Origin: Mycolicibacterium aurum
Lineage (GTDB): Bacteria; Actinomycetota; Actinomycetes; Mycobacteriales; Mycobacteriaceae
NCBI GenBank assembly: GCA_900078775.1
Contig: LT549889.1
Span: 806,001 to 870,000, forward strand
Length of the DNA stretch: 64,000 bases
Direction of reading: 5' to 3'
The notes under the pieces are model-generated. The model searched no databases, was not told where the DNA came from, and saw only the letters and a program-made list of their open reading frames with translations. Positions 20,070 through 28,993 of the stretch are shown in pieces. How positions within the stretch are numbered: the stretch's first letter is position 1; each line of letters starts with the position of its first letter. The position numbers were made by a program, and so were the translations under genes.

Positions 20070-21968
20070 ATGGCTGATGTTTCCCCTCCGCCGCCTGTAC
20101 CGTATCGGCGGGGATACGTAGGCGGTGACAGAAACTTGACCGGCAGCCTCAATGGCCTGGTGGATCTGACCGCCAAGCGGCTGATCACCGCCAACAGCGA
20201 GAACGCTGTCGAGGTCAGCGAACTGGTGTTGACCGACCTGGCCGCATACCTCGGCCTGGATGTCGCATTTCTGCGGCACAACGATCATGAGATTCACGCC
20301 ACCCGACTGGTGGCGCAATGGCCGATTCGCACCTTTGTGCCAGATCCGGACCCGATCGGGGTCGTTTACTTCGCCGACGCGGACCCGGTGTTCGCAATGG
20401 CCGAATGGCTCAAAGAGCCGCTGGTGATCCGGCCCGAGCCGAAAACCGACGAATATCAGCAAACGATTCAGCAAGGCACCGAGGTGCCGCAGATATCGCT
20501 GGCCTGCGTTCCGCTGCTGTCGCACGACGTCACCACCGGGACGCTGGGATTCGTCAAATACGGCGACCGCGAGTGGCTGGAAGAAGAGCTCAACGCGCTG
20601 AAGACGATCGCCACCATGTTCGCCCAGCTGCAGGCCCGACTGATCGCGGACGAACGGCTGCAGTACCTCGCCGAGCACGACGACCTCACCGGGCTGTGCA
20701 ACAACCGGGTGCTCACCCAGCATCTGGACCGCCGGTTGGAGGACGGGCAGGACGGCCCGGTGGCGGTGCTGTTCACCGATCTGGACCGGCTGAAGTCGGT
20801 GAACGACCTGTTCGGCCACACCGCCGGGGACGAACTGATCGCCCAGTTCGCCGAGCGGCTGCGCGAATCGGTGGGTGACACCGCGTTTCTGGCCCGCCAG
20901 GGCGGCGACGAGTTCGTCATCGTCCCGCACGGGCCGCTGGAACTGCGGGAGGCCGAGCTGCTGGCAGACCAGGTCCGGTTGCTGCTCAAGGAGCCGTTCA
21001 CGGTGGGCCGCGAGTTCGTCCGGCGCACCGTAAGTATCGGTGTGGCGGTGGGGCTGCCCGGCCAGGATTCGACCTCCGATGTGCTGCGGCACGCGGACCT
21101 GGCGTTGGTCGCCGCCAAGGGGTCCGGCGGAAACGATGTGGCGGTTTTCACCGACGCCATCGCGCTGAAGTACCTGTTGCTCAACGATGTCGAGCTGCAT
21201 CTGCGCGACGGGATCGAGAGCGACGCCTTCGTGGTGCACTACCAGCCGGAGGTGGACCTGCGCACGGGCGCGGTGGTCGCGGTGGAGGCGTTGGTGCGGT
21301 GGAACCATCCGACCCGCGGCTTGCTGCTGCCCAGTGCGTTCATGCCGGTCGCCGAATCCTCCAACCTGGCCGCCGTATTGGGACGCAAGGTGTTGCACGA
21401 CTCCTGCGCCCAGCTGGCGCGGTGGCGGTCGATGGGTCTGGCCCGGGACGTGCGGCTGCGGGTCAACGTGTCACCGGTGCAACGGGTCGCCTACGGGTTC
21501 GCCGACCACGTCGCCCGGGTACTGCGCGAGTTCGAGTTGGAGCCGGCCTCGTTGAGCCTGGAGATCTCGGAGAGCTTCGTCACCGACGATGTCGAGGCCG
21601 ACGGGGACACCCTCACCGAGTTGCGGTCGCTGGGGGTGAGCCTGGCGCTGGACGAGTTCGGGGCCGCCTACAGCGATCTCAGCCGGCTCAAGGCGCTGCC
21701 GATCGACACCCTCAAGATCGACCGGACCTTCGTGCAGGACCTGCAGGAGGGCTCCGACGATCTGGCCATCATCCGGGCCATCGTGTCCCTGGGCGAGGCG
21801 TTCGGCCTCGGTCTGGTCGCCGTCGGCCTGGAGACCGAGACGGCCGCGCACAGCCTGGTGCAGCTGGGTTGCTTTCAGGCGCAGGGCTTTCTGCTCTCAC
21901 CGCCGGTGGATGCCGCCGCCATGGAGAAGATCCTGGCGGCCGGCACCATCGACTGGCGGCGCGGCTAG
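20070..21968 (+). CDS. GAF-GGDEF-EAL cyclic-di-GMP protein with altered EAL active site
   Basis: A 632-residue signalling protein: GAF-like sensor about residues 45-190, GGDEF domain about 200-365 with intact 'GGDEF' (278-282), and EAL domain about 380-625. GGDEF makes cyclic di-GMP and EAL degrades it. The EAL motif itself (406-408) and 'NVSPVQ' are kept. The metal-binding DD of 'DDFGTGYS' is Asp-Glu here ('LDEFGAAYS', 528-529), and the 'AEGVET' glutamate is Val585 ('AVGLET'). Diguanylate cyclase activity is therefore likely, phosphodiesterase activity doubtful. The domain order is that of Rv1354c and the M. smegmatis bifunctional enzyme. No transmembrane segment. Confidence 0.92.
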   Translation: MADVSPPPPVPYRRGYVGGDRNLTGSLNGLVDLTAKRLITANSENAVEVSELVLTDLAAYLGLDVAFLRHNDHEIHATRLVAQWPIRTFVPDPDPIGVVYFADADPVFAMAEWLKEPLVIRPEPKTDEYQQTIQQGTEVPQISLACVPLLSHDVTTGTLGFVKYGDREWLEEELNALKTIATMFAQLQARLIADERLQYLAEHDDLTGLCNNRVLTQHLDRRLEDGQDGPVAVLFTDLDRLKSVNDLFGHTAGDELIAQFAERLRESVGDTAFLARQGGDEFVIVPHGPLELREAELLADQVRLLLKEPFTVGREFVRRTVSIGVAVGLPGQDSTSDVLRHADLALVAAKGSGGNDVAVFTDAIALKYLLLNDVELHLRDGIESDAFVVHYQPEVDLRTGAVVAVEALVRWNHPTRGLLLPSAFMPVAESSNLAAVLGRKVLHDSCAQLARWRSMGLARDVRLRVNVSPVQRVAYGFADHVARVLREFELEPASLSLEISESFVTDDVEADGDTLTELRSLGVSLALDEFGAAYSDLSRLKALPIDTLKIDRTFVQDLQEGSDDLAIIRAIVSLGEAFGLGLVAVGLETETAAHSLVQLGCFQAQGFLLSPPVDAAAMEKILAAGTIDWRRG

Positions 21969-22633
21969 CCGGTCTTGCGCGCCGAGAGCAACAGCGCGGG
22001 CAGCTTGACCCGGCCCTTGTCATCGCTGTCGAAGTTGTGCTCGGGCAGGTTCGGCACGTCGGGCAACTGCACCGAGACGAACGCCGGCGCGACGTGCTCG
22101 ATGGTCCACACCCGCGACACCACCTCGCGCAGTTCGGCCTCGGTGACCAGGTTCGGCACCGGGAAGGGGGAGTCCGGGGGCAGCGCGTCGGTGGTGAACA
22201 CCAGCATGTGCAGCACCGCGCCGGGCGCGGACACCTGGTGCACGCCGCGCAGGTAGTCCTCCCGCGCCTCGACCGGCAGCGAATGGAACAGCGTGCAGTC
22301 GACGATGGTGTTGAACGGTTCCCCGTCGACGGCCAGCGTGCGCAGATCCCCTTGCACGAAGCGGACATTGGTGAGGTTGCGTTCCGCAGCGGCGCGGGTG
22401 GCCGCCTCGATGGCCACCGTGGAGATGTCGGCGCCCACCACGTCGTAACCCTTCTCGGCGAGCGCGAGCGCCACGTCGCCGACCCCACAGCCGGCGTCCA
22501 GCACCGGGCCGGTGATCTTGCCGGCGTCGATCAGCGCCGCGATCTCGGGCTGCGCCTCACCGATGTTCCACGGCGGCGGGCCCGCGAAAACGTTGTCGGA
22601 GTAAGCAGCATCCCAGTCCATCACCTCAGCCAT
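21965..22633 (-). CDS. Class I SAM-dependent methyltransferase
   Basis: A 222-residue Rossmann-fold methyltransferase. The SAM-binding motif I is 'VLDAGCGVGDVALALA', followed by acidic strand-2 end 'VVGADIS' and motif 'VRFVQGDLRTL'. The N-terminal 'WDAAYSDN..PPPWNIGEAQPEI' resembles the thiopurine/tellurite-type methyltransferases, so a small-molecule substrate is plausible. The start could also be the Met at residue 5. Its stop shares CTAG (21965-21968) with the convergent GGDEF-EAL gene. Confidence 0.85.
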   Translation of the reverse strand: MAEVMDWDAAYSDNVFAGPPPWNIGEAQPEIAALIDAGKITGPVLDAGCGVGDVALALAEKGYDVVGADISTVAIEAATRAAAERNLTNVRFVQGDLRTLAVDGEPFNTIVDCTLFHSLPVEAREDYLRGVHQVSAPGAVLHMLVFTTDALPPDSPFPVPNLVTEAELREVVSRVWTIEHVAPAFVSVQLPDVPNLPEHNFDSDDKGRVKLPALLLSARKTG

Positions 22634-22654
22634 AGCTGCTGAGCCTAGCGCCTT

Positions 22655-23359
22655 TCAGCGCAGATGTTCTCCGAAGAAGGTGAGGATCCGTCGCCAGGCG
22701 TCCTCGGCCTCGGGCTCGGAGTAGTTCATCGCGGCCAGCCGTTCGATGACGGTGAACGGCGCCGGGATGCCGAAGTCGTTCATGAAGGCGTGGCCGACGT
22801 TCTGGTATTCCTTGATGTCGCGGGTAACCCCGCCCCGGGCCAGCACGGCCTCCAGGTCCGCCGCCGACCCGGTGCGCGTGATGCGGTCCTTGGCCCCGTA
22901 ACTCGCGACCACCGGACAGGACGCGGCCAGCGCGTCGATGTTCTTCGGGTTCAGCCCGTAGTTCGGTGCGCTCGCGTCGAATAGTCCACTGGGCGAAAGC
23001 TGTAGGACGAAACCCGCACCCATACAGAATCCGACCAGCCCGATCTTGCCGGTACAGCGCGGGTCGGCCATCAGATGGGTACGGGCCGCGATGATGTCGT
23101 CGAAGCTGTCTCCGGCCTCCGCGAAATGTGCGCGGACGGTCGAGATCATGCACTTGATCTTCAGCCCGCGGCTGTACAGGGCGGGCGCGAGGGTGAGGTA
23201 GCCGGCCGCGGCCAGCCGGTCACTGATGCGGCGCAGGTCGGCGGTCATGCCGCGCACATCCTGCACGACGATCACCCCAGGCCACGGGCCCTCGGTCGAT
23301 GGGACGGCGAGATATCCGCTGAGCTCTCCGGCGGGGGCGCGGTACGTGACCTTGGGCAT
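22655..23359 (-). CDS. Dienelactone hydrolase family protein
   Basis: A 234-residue alpha/beta hydrolase. The Cys-Asp-His triad of dienelactone hydrolases is visible: Cys112 in 'VGFCMGAGFV', Asp158 in 'YGAKDRI' and His190 in 'NVGHAFMND'. Such enzymes open lactones or esters in aromatic and other ring degradation. The substrate is unknown. It follows the P450 gene on the same strand with a 223-base gap containing a palindrome, and is 21 bases upstream of the methyltransferase, possibly in one transcript. Confidence 0.88.
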   Translation of the reverse strand: MPKVTYRAPAGELSGYLAVPSTEGPWPGVIVVQDVRGMTADLRRISDRLAAAGYLTLAPALYSRGLKIKCMISTVRAHFAEAGDSFDDIIAARTHLMADPRCTGKIGLVGFCMGAGFVLQLSPSGLFDASAPNYGLNPKNIDALAASCPVVASYGAKDRITRTGSAADLEAVLARGGVTRDIKEYQNVGHAFMNDFGIPAPFTVIERLAAMNYSEPEAEDAWRRILTFFGEHLR

Positions 23360-23436
23360 GCGATTCCATTGCTGTTCAGTTCATCTGGGGACGCAGCGGC
23401 CGCACGGTGCGCGCATACCGCCCGCCCAGCCTGTCA

Positions 23437-23451
23437 TACCGCCGAGCGGTA
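23437..23451. promoter_or_regulatory. Palindromic operator candidate upstream of the dienelactone hydrolase
   Basis: TACCGCCGAGCGGTA has perfect six-base arms around CGA and lies 78 bases upstream of the hydrolase start. The TACCG..CGGTA shape is typical of TetR-family operators. No regulator gene is adjacent, so the binding protein would be encoded elsewhere. Confidence 0.4.
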
Positions 23452-23537
23452 GGCATGCACTGGTATGCAAGTTGCCTGTATTGTCGAGCCGGACGGTCTT
23501 CCTCGGGCCATGGGCCACCACTGACCGCATGGCCGGC

Positions 23538-23587
23538 GTTGATCCCCGGTGTGGGTGTTCGTGGGGTACGCCCCACCGGGGGTCAAC
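23538..23587 (-). terminator. Terminator-like hairpin at the end of the P450 gene
   Basis: GTTGATCCCCGGTG (23538-23551) pairs with CACCGGGGGTCAAC (23574-23587) over 14 bases with one wobble. It includes the P450 stop codon and would form at the 3' end of its transcript. There is no T-tract, so it may act as a rho-independent terminator only weakly, or protect the mRNA end. Confidence 0.45.
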
Positions 23588-24965
23588 GCGCTGACACCCG
23601 GGCCGGGATCGGGCCGCCGGGCACCATGGTGAAGGGCACCGCGAGCGGAAAATCGTCCTCCAGCGCGGTGATTCGCGACTTCCCGATGACGGTGGCGACC
23701 GCAAGGGTGGCCTCCAGCATGGCGAAGTGGTCGCCGATGCACGATCGTGGCCCACCGCCGAAGGGCAGATACTGCCAGCGGTCACGGTCTTTCGACCGCT
23801 CGGGACTGAACCGGTCGGGGTCGAACTCCAGCGGGTTCTCCCACAGCGACGGGTCCCGCTGCACCGACATCCGGCCGAACACCAGCATGGTGCCGGCCTC
23901 CACCCGGTAGCCGGCCACCTCGACGTCCCGGGTCGCCATCCGGGTACCGGTGGGCCCCGGCGGGCACAGTCGCAGCGCCTCCTTGACGACCTGCACCGTG
24001 TAGCCGAGCCGGTCGACGTCGGCGGTGGACAGCCGGCGGTCACCGATGGCCGCGACCTCGGCGGCGACCCGGTCCTGGATGTGCGGATGCCGGCCCAGCG
24101 ACCACAGCGTGTAGGTCAGCGTGGTGGCGGTGGTGTCCTGTCCGGCGAACAGGAAGATGATCATCTCGTCGCGGATCTCGTTGTCCGACAGCGGCCGGCC
24201 GGTCTCCGGGTCGCGCGCGGCGATGAGCGCGTGCACCAGTGGCGCATCGAGATCCGGGTCGGCCCGGCAGGCCGCGATGATCTCGTCGGCCAGAGCGCGG
24301 ATGGTCGCGGTGGCGGCGTGGGCACGCTTGCGGGCCGGGGTCGGCAGCCAGGACGGGGCGCGCAGCGGTCGCAGCGCGCGGCTGACGGCGTAACTGGTCG
24401 CCGCCCGCAGCGGCTCGGCCACCGCGTCGGCCCGCTCGTCGAGATCGAGGCCCAGCACCGAGCGGCCCAGCACCCGCATCGACAGCAGGCTCGCCTCGCC
24501 GGCCAGATCGACTGTGCGCCCGTCCGGCTCGCCACCGGCAAGCCAGCCGCCGACGAGCTTCTCGGCCGCCTCGGCCATGTGCCCGGCGAACGAGTCCACC
24601 CGCTGCTTGGTGAAAACCGGTTGCAGAGTGCGTCGCCGAGGTAGCCATTCCTCGTGTGGCAAGACGAAAAGGTTCCCGCCGATGAGGCTGCGTAACTGTG
24701 CGGCGACCGCGCTGGTCTTGTCCACCGAACCGTCGCGCACACTGTTGATGTCGCGGATTCCCTGAGGTGAGGTGGCCAACACGATGGGTGGCATGAGCCA
24801 GCGCGGGCCCAGCGTGAACCGGGTCACCGGGCCGCCCGCATCCCGCAGGACGTCGGTCCCGGTGTGGAAGTTGCGCAACGCATCCCGTCTTTGCCGGTAG
24901 GGCAGCGGGTTGAGCGGGGCCAGTGGCAGTTCGGCGACGGTGCGACCGTGCCTGGTCTCGGGCAA
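23583..24965 (-). CDS. Cytochrome P450
   Basis: A 460-residue monooxygenase. Seen: helix I oxygen-binding motif 'FAGQDTTATT', the ExxR pair in 'KEALRLCPPGP', and the haem loop 'FGGGPRSCIGDHFAM' with proximal Cys409. The start is set at TTG 24963-24965 (LPETRHGRTV), because a perfect GGAGG lies seven bases upstream and no ATG or GTG fits. The sequence type is close to membrane-free bacterial P450s that hydroxylate fatty acids or terpenoids; the substrate is unknown. No ferredoxin gene is adjacent. Confidence 0.9.
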   Translation of the reverse strand: MPETRHGRTVAELPLAPLNPLPYRQRRDALRNFHTGTDVLRDAGGPVTRFTLGPRWLMPPIVLATSPQGIRDINSVRDGSVDKTSAVAAQLRSLIGGNLFVLPHEEWLPRRRTLQPVFTKQRVDSFAGHMAEAAEKLVGGWLAGGEPDGRTVDLAGEASLLSMRVLGRSVLGLDLDERADAVAEPLRAATSYAVSRALRPLRAPSWLPTPARKRAHAATATIRALADEIIAACRADPDLDAPLVHALIAARDPETGRPLSDNEIRDEMIIFLFAGQDTTATTLTYTLWSLGRHPHIQDRVAAEVAAIGDRRLSTADVDRLGYTVQVVKEALRLCPPGPTGTRMATRDVEVAGYRVEAGTMLVFGRMSVQRDPSLWENPLEFDPDRFSPERSKDRDRWQYLPFGGGPRSCIGDHFAMLEATLAVATVIGKSRITALEDDFPLAVPFTMVPGGPIPARVSAR

Positions 24966-24972
24966 AGCGATA

Positions 24973-24977
24973 CCTCC
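24973..24977 (-). promoter_or_regulatory. Ribosome binding site that fixes the TTG start of the P450
   Basis: GGAGG on the minus strand, seven bases before TTG 24965. No ATG or GTG start downstream would keep the complete P450 N-terminus, so this site decides the rare TTG start. Confidence 0.7.
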
Positions 24978-25090
24978 GTTGGGTCGATTACCCCGTCCCC
25001 GTTGAATCGGACCTAGTCTACGACCCAACGCCCTTGGCGTTCGGGTGACCGAGCCACCGCCCGACACGATGCCCACGACGTGAGGACAGC

Positions 25091-27217
25091 ATGCCGATCG
25101 CTTATCGCGCACAGATTCTGGACCCGGCCGATCCCGCCGACAGTGCGGTGCTCGACCAACTCCGCAGCGACCCGGGCATCGAATTCCTGGACCACCACGG
25201 GCGGCAGCTGGCCAGCCTGCAGGCGCTGCGCCCGGCCCCGGACCCGGCTCTGGTGGCCGAACCCGGCCGCTGGGCCTACTACCCGTGGCGGCGCACCGTC
25301 ATATCGGTGCTGGGGCCCCGCGCCTTTCGGGCGCTGCGGCTCGACCGCAACCGCAACAACATCACCGCCGCCGAGCAGGACCGGCTCGGCGAACTGGTCA
25401 TCGGGGTGGCCGGGCTGAGCGTCGGGCACATCATCGCGCACACCCTGGCGATGCAGGGGGTGGGCGGCCGGCTGCGGCTGGCCGACTTCGACGAGATGGA
25501 ACTGTCCAACCTGAACCGGGTACCGGCCACGGTTTTCGACCTCGGGGTGAACAAGGCCCACGTGGCCGCGCGCCGGATCGCCGAGCTCGACCCGTACCTG
25601 GATGTCGAGGTCTACGACGCCGGTTTGACCGTCGACAGTCTGGACGCCTTCATCGACGGCCTGGACATCGCGGTGGAGGAATGCGATTCGCTGCACATGA
25701 AGGCGGTGCTGCGGGTCGGCGCCCAGCAGCGCGGCATCCCGGTGCTGATGGCCACCAGTGACCGCGGCATCGTCGACGTGGAACGGTTCGACCTGGAACC
25801 GGGCCGGCCGATCCTGCACGGCCTGCTCGGGCAGCTCGACATCGACCTGTTGCCGGGCATGACGAACCGGGAGAAGATCCCGCACATCCTGCGCCATCTG
25901 GAGGCCGACCGGTTGTCCGCGCGCACCGCGGCCTCCCTGATCGAGATCGACAAGTCGCTGTCCACCTGGCCGCAGCTGGCCGCGGATGTCACCGTCGGTG
26001 CCTCGGCGGTCACCGAGGCCGCCCGCCGGATCGGGCTCGGGGAGGAACTGCGGTCGGGCCGCACCCGGCTGGACATCGGGGCGGCGCTGGACGAGATCTC
26101 CGAACCCGAGATGGGTCACCACGGTTCGGCGGAGGCCGGGCCGGTCGCGTCGGCGGCACCCAGCGCGGTTCCGGGCGATCTGCTCGACGATCTCGCCACC
26201 GCCGCGATGCGCGCCCCGTCGGGCGGCAACGTGCAGCCCTGGCGCATCGATGTCGGGGCCGAGGAGATCCGGGTCGGGATCGACCCGGCCTACACCGCGA
26301 CCATGGACATGGGTTTCCGGGGCAGCGCGGTGGCCGTCGGCGCGGCGCTGCTGAACATCAGGATCGCCGCCGCGGCGCACGGCGCGCTGGGGGAGGCCGA
26401 GCTCGTCGAGGACGCCGACGGTGCACCGTTGCAGGCACGGCTGCGCCTCGGCGAGGGCAGCGATGCGGAACTGGCCGGGCTGTTCGCCGCGATGATGGCC
26501 CGCGAGAGCAACCGGCACCACGGCGAACCACAGCCTGTCGACGCCGATCTGGCCGCCGCGCTGCACGCCGCCGCCGCCCGCGAGGGCGGCCGGCTGCACC
26601 TGATCACCGACCGCGACGATATGGACAGGGTGGCAACGCTGTTCGCCGCCGCCGACCGGATCCGCTTCCTCACCCCGCACCTGCACCGGGAGATGATCTC
26701 CGAACTGCGCTGGCCCGGTGATCCCGATCCCGACGCCGGCATCGACGTGCGCAATCTGGAATTCGACGAGGGCGATATGGCCGTGCTCGGTGTGCTGCGC
26801 CGCCCCGATGTGATGGCGCAGCTGGCCCAGTGGAACGCGGGATCGGCGCTCGGCGAGGACATGCGCGACCGGATCCGGGCCAGCTCCGCGCTGGCGGTGA
26901 TCAGCGTGCCGGGCGCCACCCTGCGCGACTATGCCGTCGGCGGCGCCGCGGTCGAGGCGGTGTGGATCGCGGCCGGACAGCGCGGTCTGGGCGCCCAGCC
27001 GGTGTCCCCGCCGTTCCTGTACGCCCGGACCGCCGCCGACCTGGTGCAGCTGTCCGCCGACCATGCCGACGAATTGGGCCGTCTGCAAAAGGAATTCGTA
27101 TCGCTGGTCGCGGTCGACCCGGACGATTCGATCGCGCTGACGCTGCGGCTGGCGGCCACCCCGCCGACCTCGCTGCCCAGCCGGCGCGACAGCGGCCGGG
27201 TGACGATCGCGCGTTAG
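25091..27217 (+). CDS. moeY: MoeY-like fusion of an E1/ThiF adenylyltransferase domain and a nitroreductase domain
   Basis: A 708-residue protein like M. tuberculosis Rv1355c. Residues about 90-330 are a ThiF/E1-like domain: nucleotide loop 'GVAGLSVGHIIAHTLA', 'LADFDEMELSNLNRV' (the SNLNR element) and 'LGVNKAHVAARRI'. No CxxC zinc site is seen. Residues about 385-700 are a nitroreductase-type FMN domain ('AAMRAPSGGNVQPWRI', 'ESNRHH', 'AVWIAAGQRGLGAQPVSPPF'). The moeY name implies molybdopterin synthesis, but the domains do not show that. E1-like and nitroreductase domains also work together in peptide-azole biosynthesis. Stop overlaps the convergent ligase gene (TTAG). Confidence 0.85.
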   Translation: MPIAYRAQILDPADPADSAVLDQLRSDPGIEFLDHHGRQLASLQALRPAPDPALVAEPGRWAYYPWRRTVISVLGPRAFRALRLDRNRNNITAAEQDRLGELVIGVAGLSVGHIIAHTLAMQGVGGRLRLADFDEMELSNLNRVPATVFDLGVNKAHVAARRIAELDPYLDVEVYDAGLTVDSLDAFIDGLDIAVEECDSLHMKAVLRVGAQQRGIPVLMATSDRGIVDVERFDLEPGRPILHGLLGQLDIDLLPGMTNREKIPHILRHLEADRLSARTAASLIEIDKSLSTWPQLAADVTVGASAVTEAARRIGLGEELRSGRTRLDIGAALDEISEPEMGHHGSAEAGPVASAAPSAVPGDLLDDLATAAMRAPSGGNVQPWRIDVGAEEIRVGIDPAYTATMDMGFRGSAVAVGAALLNIRIAAAAHGALGEAELVEDADGAPLQARLRLGEGSDAELAGLFAAMMARESNRHHGEPQPVDADLAAALHAAAAREGGRLHLITDRDDMDRVATLFAAADRIRFLTPHLHREMISELRWPGDPDPDAGIDVRNLEFDEGDMAVLGVLRRPDVMAQLAQWNAGSALGEDMRDRIRASSALAVISVPGATLRDYAVGGAAVEAVWIAAGQRGLGAQPVSPPFLYARTAADLVQLSADHADELGRLQKEFVSLVAVDPDDSIALTLRLAATPPTSLPSRRDSGRVTIAR

Positions 27218-28668
27218 CCCGGCGCCGATGCCGTCATCGTCTGGCGCAGTGCCTGTTTGGCGACCTTGCCGTTGCTGGTGAGCGGCAGCGCGTCGACGAA
27301 CTCCACCCGGCGGGGCCGTTTGAACGCGGCGAGATGGGCCCGCACGTGGGCGATCAGGTCCTCGGCGGAGGGCTGTGCGCCGGGCTGCGCGACGACGACC
27401 GCGCAGATCGCCTCACCCCAGTAGTCGTCGGGCACACCGATGACCGCGGCCTGCTCCACCCCGGGGTGCAGCGACAGCACGTCCTCCACCTCGCGGGAGG
27501 ACACATTCTCCCCGCCGGTGATGATGACGTCCTTGAGCCGGTCGGTCACCACGAGTCGTCCGTCCTCGTCGAGGAACCCGGCGTCCCCGGTGTGCAGCCA
27601 ACCGTCCACGGTGGCCGGTCCGTCGGGCCAGTACCGGGCCGCGACCTGCGCGCCGCGGACCAGGATCTCGCCGTCCGCGCCGATGCGGAGGTCGACCTCA
27701 TCGTGCGGGCGGCCCGCGCTGCGCAGCACCCGCGGGTCACCGGACAGGTGGTCGGCGGGGCCGAGAAAGGTGATGTTGCCCCCGGTTTCGGTCATGCCGT
27801 AGCCCTGGTGGAAGCCGACGCCGAGCCGGTCGACGGCGCGGCGCAGCAGATCGGCCGGGATGGCCGCGGACCCGTAGGCGATATCGGCCAGGGTGGGCAG
27901 CACCGCGCCGGTGTCCTCCAGATGGGCCAGCAGGCTGTGCAGCATCGTCGGTGCCAGCGAGCACGACGTCACCCGGTGGGTGTTGACCGCGGCGACGAAC
28001 TCGGCGGGCCGGAATGCGGCCACCGGCAACACCGTCGAGGCCACGCTGTGCTGCACCAGCATGTTGTATCCGGCGATATGACACATCGGGAACGGCAGCA
28101 GGTAGACCCCGCCGGAGCGCACCGCCCGTCCGGCGACGGTGCCGCGCACCGCGGTGGTGATGGACCGGTGGGTGTGCAGGACACCCTTGGGGGTGCCGGT
28201 GGATCCGCTGGTGAACAGCAGCCACGCCGGATCATCGGGCGCCACAGCGCCATCCGGCTCGGCGCCGGACTCGTCGTGCCACTGCGGGTCGTCGAAGGAC
28301 ACCACCTGGCCGGCCACCCGTGCGAGCGGATCGGTGTACCGGGCATCGCCCAGCACGAGTGACGGTCCGGCACGGCCTATCTGGTCGAGCTGCTCGGACA
28401 CGCTGAGCCGCTGATTGATCAGCGTGAGGATGCGGCCACTGCGCGGCACCCCGTAGTACAGCCGGGCGTAGTCGGCGCTGTTGTCGGCCAGCACCGCGAT
28501 TCGGTCCCCGGGCCGGCTGCGGGCGGTGATCCACGCCGCGGTGGCTTGCACCTGGGCGTCGAACTGCGCGAAGGTGGTCGCGCCGCCGCCGGCGGTGATG
28601 AGCGCCGCCCGGTCCGGCGCGCGGACAGCCGAGGCGGTCACCAGATCGTGGATCAGGGCAGCGGTCAT
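27214..28668 (-). CDS. Acyl-CoA synthetase / AMP-dependent ligase
   Basis: A 484-residue ANL enzyme that activates a carboxylic acid through acyl-AMP to acyl-CoA. Motifs: 'LLFTSGSTGTPKGV' (A3), 'QGYGMTETGGN' (A5), 'WLHTGDAGFLDEDGR' (A7), 'DRLKDVIITGGENV' (A8 hinge) and the catalytic lysine Lys468 in 'TSNGKVAKQAL'. The ATG at 28666-28668 gives a start matching the family. Substrate not predictable. Neighbouring fadE genes on the same strand suggest it feeds beta-oxidation. Confidence 0.92.
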   Translation of the reverse strand: MTAALIHDLVTASAVRAPDRAALITAGGGATTFAQFDAQVQATAAWITARSRPGDRIAVLADNSADYARLYYGVPRSGRILTLINQRLSVSEQLDQIGRAGPSLVLGDARYTDPLARVAGQVVSFDDPQWHDESGAEPDGAVAPDDPAWLLFTSGSTGTPKGVLHTHRSITTAVRGTVAGRAVRSGGVYLLPFPMCHIAGYNMLVQHSVASTVLPVAAFRPAEFVAAVNTHRVTSCSLAPTMLHSLLAHLEDTGAVLPTLADIAYGSAAIPADLLRRAVDRLGVGFHQGYGMTETGGNITFLGPADHLSGDPRVLRSAGRPHDEVDLRIGADGEILVRGAQVAARYWPDGPATVDGWLHTGDAGFLDEDGRLVVTDRLKDVIITGGENVSSREVEDVLSLHPGVEQAAVIGVPDDYWGEAICAVVVAQPGAQPSAEDLIAHVRAHLAAFKRPRRVEFVDALPLTSNGKVAKQALRQTMTASAPG

Positions 28669-28696
28669 CGGGTCGTACCCGTGTGCACAGGGCCTC

Positions 28697-28933
28697 CTAA
28701 TGGGGGACCGGCGTCGCGGCGTCCTCCCGGTGATCGACCGGGCGGGGCAGCATCCACCGGTAGACGGTGACACCGGGCACCATGATCGGCCAGAGCATCC
28801 CGAACACCGCACTGACCAGAATCAGAGCGAAGTTTGCGGGCCGGCCGGCGGTACGGATCACCCGCCAGAACCACGCCGCACAGAATCCGCCTACGACGAG
28901 GTAGGCGACCACGGTGAGCGGCGACAGGTCCAT
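28697..28933 (-). CDS. Small two-helix membrane protein
   Basis: A 78-residue protein with two hydrophobic segments, residues about 6-27 ('TVVAYLVVGGFCAAWFWRVI') and about 33-53 ('FALILVSAVFGMLWPIMVPG'). I do not recognise a family. It lies between the fadE pair and the acyl-CoA synthetase on the same strand, 28 bases upstream of the latter, so it may be co-transcribed with it. Confidence 0.6.
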   Translation of the reverse strand: MDLSPLTVVAYLVVGGFCAAWFWRVIRTAGRPANFALILVSAVFGMLWPIMVPGVTVYRWMLPRPVDHREDAATPVPH

Positions 28934-28993
28934 CGGGAGACCAGCGTACCGTCCGCCGGCCGCGCTTCCCAGCGAAGTTTTGCAGCAACCCGG

